46,018 nucleotides of DNA from the NCBI GenBank assembly GCA_022822375.1, contig JAJEBU010000051.1, positions 1-46,018 on the forward strand, read 5' to 3'. The notes under the pieces were generated by a model that did not search any database, was not told where the DNA came from, and saw only the letters and a list, made by a program, of their open reading frames with translations. Made by a program: the position numbers and the translations under genes. Shown here piece by piece: positions 40,964 to 46,018 of this stretch. Origin of the DNA: Dehalococcoidia bacterium. Lineage in GTDB: Bacteria; Chloroflexota; Dehalococcoidia; Bin125. Position 1 is the stretch's first letter. Every line of letters begins with the position of its first letter.

Positions 40964-40990
40964 GTCGGGCGGCGGCTATTGGGCGGGGCT

Positions 40991-41968
40991 CTACGCAGGT
41001 ACGAGGATCGGCTTGAGTCCCAGTGCGCTGCGGAACTCATCGGGAATGTCGTTCCAGTGCTGGGTCAGCAAGTCAACTAGCTGCTCGCCGTTGATAAGGC
41101 CAACACGGGCGAACCCTTCTTCCTCTGCGACACGGCGAGCCTCTTTGGTGTAGTCCGAGGTGGTGACGAACGTGCCCTGCGCCCCAATTGGAATGCGGCC
41201 ACGAAGATCACGTACCGGTTTGGCACTTATCTTCGAGCCTCGTTTGTAGCGCTTGACTTGCCCGGTAATGCTGATCTGGGCTGCATTCGAGAGGTTTAAC
41301 GTGCCACGGAAGTCAACGCCACCATCAGCCACGGGCTGAGTCACTTCAATGTCAAATCCGATTGCGGTCAGGAGATGGCCAGCGAGCTCCTCGAACTCGA
41401 TAGGCGATAACTCTAGAAGGTGCTCGATAGCCAACTCATACGGCTTCAGCTGTTCAGTTGGGGGAACTGTGCTGCCTGATGCTGCCGGAACTGCCTGTCC
41501 AATCTTTTCGAGGAATTCGTTGACGTGGCTGACATTGAAGACGGTTACTGCCGAACCCAACGTGTTCTGAAACGCGACTGAAACTGAGTGTCGATCCAAT
41601 GTGCTAGCCGACCACTCGACATCGCGACGATGCCGGTAGGGGCACGTCTCTTCTGCTTGGGGAATCCAACGGTACTCGCCTACCACCTTGCCAAAGTGAA
41701 GAAGGCGTCGATTCTTGCCCGGGGTGATGACCCAGTCACCAAGTGTAATCGCCGTCAGAAAGCGCCAAATGGTGCTGACGTTGGTGTTGATCGTTCCTTT
41801 ACCTTCGCCGGGATAATGGTTTTCCTCGTAAGCCGCAGCTAGCTCTGCCTTGTCAGCTACTCCAGTTAAGTCGCCGACGTTGTCCCACCCAATGCCGGTG
41901 AAGCCGCCGTCGACACAGGCTTGGGTGTACTCGCCGCTGTCGGCGCGGACGACCCAGACTCTTGGCAC
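40991..41968 (-). CDS. Mrr-like restriction endonuclease
   Basis: A 325-residue predicted type IV restriction enzyme. The N-terminal half (RVWVVRADSGEYTQACVDGG, FTGIGWDNVGDL, TLGDWVITPGKNRRLLHFGK, VVGEYRWIP) resembles the recognition module found in several Mrr-type proteins. The C-terminal Mrr domain (about 190-310) has LSPIEFEELAGHLLTAIGFD, then VTQPVADGGVDFRGTL and ITGQVKRYKRG, which supply the D...QxK catalytic core, and GTFVTTSDYTKEARRVAEEE. GTG start at 41968 with an excellent GAGGAGG 6 nt upstream. GC content is lower than in its neighbours (about 57% in a line I counted). It begins 17 nt after the ThDP-enzyme stop. Confidence 0.88.
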   Translation of the reverse strand: MPRVWVVRADSGEYTQACVDGGFTGIGWDNVGDLTGVADKAELAAAYEENHYPGEGKGTINTNVSTIWRFLTAITLGDWVITPGKNRRLLHFGKVVGEYRWIPQAEETCPYRHRRDVEWSASTLDRHSVSVAFQNTLGSAVTVFNVSHVNEFLEKIGQAVPAASGSTVPPTEQLKPYELAIEHLLELSPIEFEELAGHLLTAIGFDIEVTQPVADGGVDFRGTLNLSNAAQISITGQVKRYKRGSKISAKPVRDLRGRIPIGAQGTFVTTSDYTKEARRVAEEEGFARVGLINGEQLVDLLTQHWNDIPDEFRSALGLKPILVPA

Positions 41969-41985
41969 GCTCTGCCTCCTCACCT

Positions 41986-43632
41986 TTAGCGGAAGACTGA
42001 GTAGTCGATCTCTTTGCTGGTGATTACCTCGATCAGGGCGGCTTGGCCTTCTTCGGTGGCTCGGATGCCTCGTTTGAAGGCTTCTTTGAGGTCTTCGGGC
42101 GACTCGACGCGTTCGCCGTAGCCGCCGAAGGCCTTGGCCATGTCGGCGTAGTGACCGGAGATGTCGGTGGCTCGGTACTTTTCGGTGGCGGTCTGCATGA
42201 TCGGCAGCTCGATGGCCATTGAGAAGTTGTTGAGCAGCACGCTGAGGATCGGGATGTTCTCGCGGACGGCGGTCTCGAAGTCCATGCCGGTCATGCCGAT
42301 GGCGGCATCGCCCCAGACGTTGAGGCAGGTCTTGTCTGGGCTGGCGACTTTGGCGCCCATTGCATAGCCGAGTCCGGTGCCGAGCTGGGTGGTCTTGCCC
42401 CAGCCGATGTAGCTGAGCGGCGTGGTGGAGTTCCAGAACGGCGACATCTGGTCCCGCGGCGAGCCGGCGTCGTGGGTGGCGACGACGTTGTCGATGCCCA
42501 CCGTCTCGTCGAGCGTGGCGTGCAGGTCCTTGAGCGCGCGGTAGGGATTGATGGGCGCGTCGTTGTTGTCGCTCTTGTGCGACCAATCCTGTCGCCACTG
42601 GCCGTTGGTTTCAGCGATGCGCGCGGCGATGGCGTCGGCGCGACCGCGCGGACCGGAGATCAGTTCGCGCACCTCGCCAATGATCGCGTCGAGCACGAGG
42701 GCGGCGTCGCCGACGACGCCTTCGGAGATTTCGACTTCGTTGTTGAAGTCCTCGGGGTCGAGCGTGGCGTGGATGTAGTACGGACCCTTGGGCATCTGCA
42801 GGCCGAAGCCGGTCTTGGCGAAGGAGCAGCCGATGCCAAAGACGACGTCGGCATCCTGCAGGAACTCGTGGACGGCTTTGGGGAAGGCTCGACCGCCGGA
42901 GCCGAGCGAGAGCGGATGCGTCTCGGGGAAGGCGCTCTTGCCCTGCAGCGATGTGGTGACGGGCGCTTCGAGGAGTTCGGCGAGCTCGCGCAGCTGATCC
43001 CAGGCTTTGGCGTAGTGGACGCCTTGTCCGGCGTAGATCACGGGCCGCTCGGCGTTGACGAGCGTTTGTGCGGCCTTGCGCGCGTCGGCCGGATCGGGAC
43101 CGCTGCGGTGCTTGGGCGTGGGCGTGTAGTTGATCGGCTCGTCAATCTCAGCGCCCCAGAGGTCGCCGGGGATTTCGAGCACGACGGGCCGCTGGCGGCC
43201 GTTCTTGGCGTGCGTGAAGGCGCGGCGGACGGCGTTGGCGAGGTCGTTGGCGTCGGTCAGCTGCTCGGTCCACTTGCTGACGTGCTGGAAGTTGACGAGA
43301 CCGGAGAAGTTTGGCGCGACATTGGTCTGTGCGCGGGCGTAGCCGCCGGGGATCGCGACGAGCGGCGCGGACTCACTCCAGGCCTGGGCGAGGCCGCCGA
43401 ACGAGTTCTCGGCGCCGGGACCGTTCTGAGTGAGGTAGACGCCGATCTGGTCGCCCGAGGTCATTCGCGCGAAGGCGTCGGCCATGTGGATGGCCGTGCG
43501 CTCCTGGCGGACGACGATCGTGCGAATGTCGGCCTGGGCGGCGGCTTCGAAGATGGGGTTGACGGGATAGCCGACGACGAAGTCGACGCCTTCGCGCTTG
43601 AGCATTTCGGCAATGGCGTTCGCGGTTCTCAT
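41986..43632 (-). CDS. thiamine diphosphate-dependent enzyme, acetolactate synthase-like
   Basis: A 548-residue ThDP enzyme of the acetohydroxyacid synthase/decarboxylase superfamily. The N-terminal PYR domain has GVDFVVGYPVNPIFEAAAQA and the activating Glu in VRQERTAIHMADAFARM. The central domain follows (PVIYAGQGVHYAKAWDQLRE). The C-terminal PP domain has WGKTTQLGTGLGYAMGAKV and the metal/ThDP motif GDAAIGMTGMDFETAV through to LLNN. It is distinct from a housekeeping IlvB in its short, simple sequence, so an organic-acid decarboxylase or ligase role is possible. The ATG at 43632 with AAGGAGA is preferred over an in-frame start at 43665. Confidence 0.88.
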   Translation of the reverse strand: MRTANAIAEMLKREGVDFVVGYPVNPIFEAAAQADIRTIVVRQERTAIHMADAFARMTSGDQIGVYLTQNGPGAENSFGGLAQAWSESAPLVAIPGGYARAQTNVAPNFSGLVNFQHVSKWTEQLTDANDLANAVRRAFTHAKNGRQRPVVLEIPGDLWGAEIDEPINYTPTPKHRSGPDPADARKAAQTLVNAERPVIYAGQGVHYAKAWDQLRELAELLEAPVTTSLQGKSAFPETHPLSLGSGGRAFPKAVHEFLQDADVVFGIGCSFAKTGFGLQMPKGPYYIHATLDPEDFNNEVEISEGVVGDAALVLDAIIGEVRELISGPRGRADAIAARIAETNGQWRQDWSHKSDNNDAPINPYRALKDLHATLDETVGIDNVVATHDAGSPRDQMSPFWNSTTPLSYIGWGKTTQLGTGLGYAMGAKVASPDKTCLNVWGDAAIGMTGMDFETAVRENIPILSVLLNNFSMAIELPIMQTATEKYRATDISGHYADMAKAFGGYGERVESPEDLKEAFKRGIRATEEGQAALIEVITSKEIDYSVFR

Positions 43633-43654
43633 TGATGTGTCTCCTTGGTTGCTA

Positions 43655-43702
43655 GTGGCCCTCACCCTAACCCTCTCCCGGAGGGAGAGGGGACGTGGCC
43701 CT
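43655..43702. repeat. short palindromic element flanked by 8-bp direct repeats
   Basis: CCCTCACCCTAA precedes CCCTCTCCC-GGA-GGGAGAGGG (9-bp stem, 43671-43691), a motif known from many unrelated genomes as a scattered intergenic palindrome. GTGGCCCT occurs at both borders (43655-43662 and 43695-43702), like a target-site duplication. The amidase stop codon overlaps the right border. It could also act as a terminator. Confidence 0.6.
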
Positions 43703-45146
43703 ACGCGTCAGAGTGTACGGGCGGTTTGCGGTTGGCCCACGGCTGGGCTTGTTCGAGTTGCGCGCCGATGCGGAAGAGCGTTGCCTCGTCGGCGTAGGGC
43801 GCGACGAACATGGTGCCGATGGGGAGGCCGTCCTCGCTCCAGTAGAGCGGCACGGACGCGGCTGGGTTGCCAGAGGCGTTGAGGAGCGACGTGAAGCCAA
43901 CGGTGCGCTGGACGTCGTTGCCTTGCGCGGCGAGGTCGTCGCGGTCGAGCGCCAGTCGGCCCAGCTCCAGCGGCGGCACGGCCATCGTGGGTGTCAGCAT
44001 CAGGTCGTAGCCGGGACCGTCGACGCCGGCGAACCAGCGGGCGACGTGGCGACCGATGGCGTGGACGGCCTGGGTGGCGGCGATGTAGTCGCTGGCGGTC
44101 GGCATGTCACCGGAGATCATCCGCCAGGTGAGCGGCTCGACGTCTTCGGGGTTGGCGGTGCGGCCGAGTTCGGCGGCGCGCCGGTCGATCAGCAGCTTGG
44201 TCGCGGGACGGATGATGTCGAACAGAGGGTTGCGGACCTCCTCGGGGATGACGAGCGAGGCGTCTTCGACCTCGTGCCCGAGCGAGGCGCAGAGGTCAGC
44301 GGCGTGTTGGACGGCTTCGAGACAGACGCCGTCGACCTCGCACTCGTTGAAGGGCAGGCGGATCACGCCGATGCGCAGCTTGCCGGGGTCGCGGCCGACT
44401 TCTTCGGCGAAGGGGCGCTCGGGCGGCGGTGCGAAGTAGGGCGCGCCGATGTCGGGTCCGCAGGTGGCGTCGAGCAGGACAGCGGAGTCGCGTACCGAGC
44501 GCGAGACCGCGTGGACGGTCGACATGCCGGCCCAGCCCTCGCCGACGTCGGGTCCGGAGGGCGTGCGTGCGCGCGTCGGCTTGAGTCCGTACAGGCCGTT
44601 GCAGGAGGCGGGGATCCGGATCGATCCGCCGCCGTCAGAGGCGTTGGCGACGGGGATCACGCCGGCCGCGACGGCTGCGGCGGCGCCGCCCGACGATCCG
44701 CCGGCGGTGTGATCCAGGTTCCAGGGGTTGCGGGTCTTGCCGTGCAGCTGAGACTCGGTGGTGGAGGTGATCCCGAACTCTGGCGAGGTGGAGCGGCCGA
44801 AGATCGAGAGACCGGCCGCCTTGTAGCGGATCACCATTTCGGAGTCGTGATCGGGCACGTAGTCGGCGAAGATCTTGGAGCCGGAGGAGATCTTCTGACC
44901 GGTGTAGTAGGTGCCGAGGTCCTTGAGCAGGAAGGGCACGCCGTGCAGCGGACCCTCGGGCAGACCGCGCAGGGCGCTCTCGCGGGCGTGGTCGTACCAG
45001 GGATAGACGACGGCGTTGAGCTGGGGATTGACGCGTTCGGCGCGTTCGATCGCCTCTTCCAGCAGCTCGGCAGCGGTCACCTCGCGGTCGCGGACCATCC
45101 GCGCGAGCTCGACGCCGTCCAGGTCGGAGTAGTTCTGGATTGCCAT
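43701..45146 (-). CDS. amidase (amidase-signature family)
   Basis: A 481-residue amide hydrolase with the Ser-cisSer-Lys triad. The Lys lies in VPFLLKDLG (near residue 74), the two serines in [17 protein letters not shown] (near 150) and the following [18 protein letters not shown]. The C-terminal [15 protein letters not shown] and [20 protein letters not shown] are standard for the family. The ATG at 45146 has GAGGA just upstream; the longer frame to 45590 overlaps the divergent rph gene. Substrate unknown: the family covers aryl and aliphatic amides as well as GatA, but the lack of gatB/gatC nearby argues against GatA. Confidence 0.92.
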   Translation of the reverse strand: MAIQNYSDLDGVELARMVRDREVTAAELLEEAIERAERVNPQLNAVVYPWYDHARESALRGLPEGPLHGVPFLLKDLGTYYTGQKISSGSKIFADYVPDHDSEMVIRYKAAGLSIFGRSTSPEFGITSTTESQLHGKTRNPWNLDHTAGGSSGGAAAAVAAGVIPVANASDGGGSIRIPASCNGLYGLKPTRARTPSGPDVGEGWAGMSTVHAVSRSVRDSAVLLDATCGPDIGAPYFAPPPERPFAEEVGRDPGKLRIGVIRLPFNECEVDGVCLEAVQHAADLCASLGHEVEDASLVIPEEVRNPLFDIIRPATKLLIDRRAAELGRTANPEDVEPLTWRMISGDMPTASDYIAATQAVHAIGRHVARWFAGVDGPGYDLMLTPTMAVPPLELGRLALDRDDLAAQGNDVQRTVGFTSLLNASGNPAASVPLYWSEDGLPIGTMFVAPYADEATLFRIGAQLEQAQPWANRKPPVHSDA

Positions 45147-45201
45147 GGATTCCTCATTCCAGCGTTGCCAATGTTGGGCGCTTGGGGCATAAGCTCTACG
45201 C

Positions 45202-45906
45202 ATGGTACGCACTGACGGTCGAGACCCCAACGCGCTGCGTCCGCTGGCGTTCGAGTTGGGCGTGCAGAAGCATGCGGACGGCTCGTGCATCGTGTCGCTG
45301 GGCGATACGCGCGTGCTCTGCGCGGTGACGGTGGAGGAGCGCGTCCCACGCTGGATGCGTGGCCAGGGACGCGGCTGGTTGACGGCCGAGTACAACATGC
45401 TCCCCGCCGCGACGAACACGAGATCGGACCGGGAACGGGTGTTGTCGGCTGGTCGGACGAAGGAGATCCAGCGGCTGATTGGTCGCAGCCTGCGCGCAGC
45501 GCTGGACTTGAGCGCCGTCGGCGAGCGGACGTTCAACGTCGACTGCGACGTGATCGATGCCGACGGCGGCACTCGCACGGCTGCGGTCACGGGCGCGTTC
45601 GTGGCGCTGAGTCTGGCCGTCCGAGCGCTGGCCTATGACGTCTCGCCGATATCGTCGGCCGTGGCTGCAGTCAGCGTTGGCATCATCGACGGCGAGGTTC
45701 TCGTTGACCTCAACTATGGCGAGGATTCCAGCGCCGATGTCGACTGCAATGTTGTGGGTCTGTCCAATGGCGGATTGGTCGAGGTGCAGGGCACTGCGGA
45801 GGGCGAGGCGTTCTCGGCAGAGCAGCTGAGCGAGATTGTTGCGGCGGCGCAGGACGCGTTGTCGGAGATGTTCGCGACGCAAGCCGCCGCGCTGTCCGAG
45901 AACTAG
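45202..45906 (+). CDS. rph: ribonuclease PH
   Basis: A 234-residue phosphate-dependent exoribonuclease that trims tRNA 3' ends. Motifs: RTDGRDPNALRPLAFELGVQ, GSCIVSLGDTRVLCAVTVEE, GWLTAEYNMLPAATNTR (the phosphate-binding loop region), TKEIQRLIGRSLRAALDL, DCDVIDADGGTRTAAVTGAF and DLNYGEDSSADVDCNVVG. Full length. Divergent from the amidase gene with a 55-nt gap; its stop shares CTAG with a convergent gene. Confidence 0.96.
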   Translation: MVRTDGRDPNALRPLAFELGVQKHADGSCIVSLGDTRVLCAVTVEERVPRWMRGQGRGWLTAEYNMLPAATNTRSDRERVLSAGRTKEIQRLIGRSLRAALDLSAVGERTFNVDCDVIDADGGTRTAAVTGAFVALSLAVRALAYDVSPISSAVAAVSVGIIDGEVLVDLNYGEDSSADVDCNVVGLSNGGLVEVQGTAEGEAFSAEQLSEIVAAAQDALSEMFATQAAALSEN

Positions 45907-46018
45907 TAGTAGTCGGCGTAGAGGCCGAGGTGGCTGCCGCCGAGCAGCAGGACGTGAGCGGACCCGTAGCCCTGGTCGATCTGCTGACCGGGGAAGTTGC
46001 TCATCACTCGGAATCCGC
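45903..46018 (-). CDS. C-terminal end of an unidentified gene (partial)
   Basis: Only the last 37 codons are in the window, running off the right edge: GFRVMSNFPGQQIDQGYGSA and HVLLLGGSHLGLYADYY, then TAG. The frame is open throughout, and the stop overlaps the rph stop in a convergent CTAG. Gly/Tyr-rich with no recognisable motif. Confidence 0.5.
   Translation of the reverse strand, partial: GFRVMSNFPGQQIDQGYGSAHVLLLGGSHLGLYADYY

Noticed and set aside
1-46018. CRISPR arrays, rRNA, tRNA genes, transposases and prophage genes
   Set aside because: I looked for spaced repeats, T-arm consensus, transposase and phage motifs; apart from the tmRNA T-arm and short tandem repeats, none was found.

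Overview
This is a high-GC (about two thirds G+C by eye) bacterial chromosome segment with closely packed genes on both strands. No taxonomic marker gene is present. The set of genes (Tat-exported Gln-rich peptide-binding lipoproteins, endonuclease-type MutL next to MutS, one-piece tmRNA, paired class III CoA-transferases, SMP-30, SDR and amidase catabolic genes) is what I would expect from an aerobic, organic-matter-degrading Chloroflexota lineage of the SAR202/Dehalococcoidia kind. That placement is inference only.

Layout. 0.1-8.7 kb: an S41 (Ctp) protease translationally coupled to a two-domain rhodanese; two thioredoxin-fold lipoproteins; fhs-nudC; a putative lipoprotein and a small membrane protein. 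8.7-11.4 kb: smpB, a coiled-coil protein of unknown family on the other strand, and ssrA (tmRNA) with a strong hairpin after it. 11.5-18.4 kb: a peptide/nickel-type ABC uptake locus ordered binding protein - permease - permease - binding protein, in which the two binding proteins are close paralogues and no ATPase is present. 18.4-24.7 kb: a repeat-rich stretch with a small coiled-coil gene, then mutS-mutL with overlapping stop/start. 24.7-31 kb: NuoE/NuoF-like diaphorase pair, SMP-30 lactonase, SDR, dienelactone hydrolase. 31-42 kb: an accessory-looking stretch with a broken DGQHR/DndB-like gene, a third binding protein, HAD phosphatase, NrtS-like protein, HigBA toxin-antitoxin, a DUF262/DUF1524 (GmrSD-type) nuclease, an acyl-CoA dehydrogenase, two CoA-transferase subunits, and an Mrr-like nuclease. 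42-46 kb: a ThDP enzyme, an amidase, RNase PH and the end of one more gene.

The most striking observation is in the rhodanese at 1498-2349. The codon for the catalytic cysteine of the C-terminal domain is an in-frame TGA (2215-2217). The frame then continues for 43 well-conserved residues to a TAG, and the TGA is followed at once by a hairpin whose stem length, loop size, loop G and distance match the bacterial SECIS rule. The simplest reading is a selenocysteine-containing sulfurtransferase that an ordinary gene caller would truncate at residue 239.

Other points: a CoA-transferase pair in which only one partner keeps the catalytic Asp; a 12-bp tandem repeat inside mutS; a NuoF-like subunit that has lost its N-terminal 2Fe-2S ligands and one ferredoxin cluster; a shared Asp-rich/poly-Gln tether just after the lipidated Cys in most of the lipoproteins; and a small palindromic element flanked by an 8-bp direct repeat. 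The two nuclease genes have visibly lower GC than their neighbours, which suggests that they were acquired.
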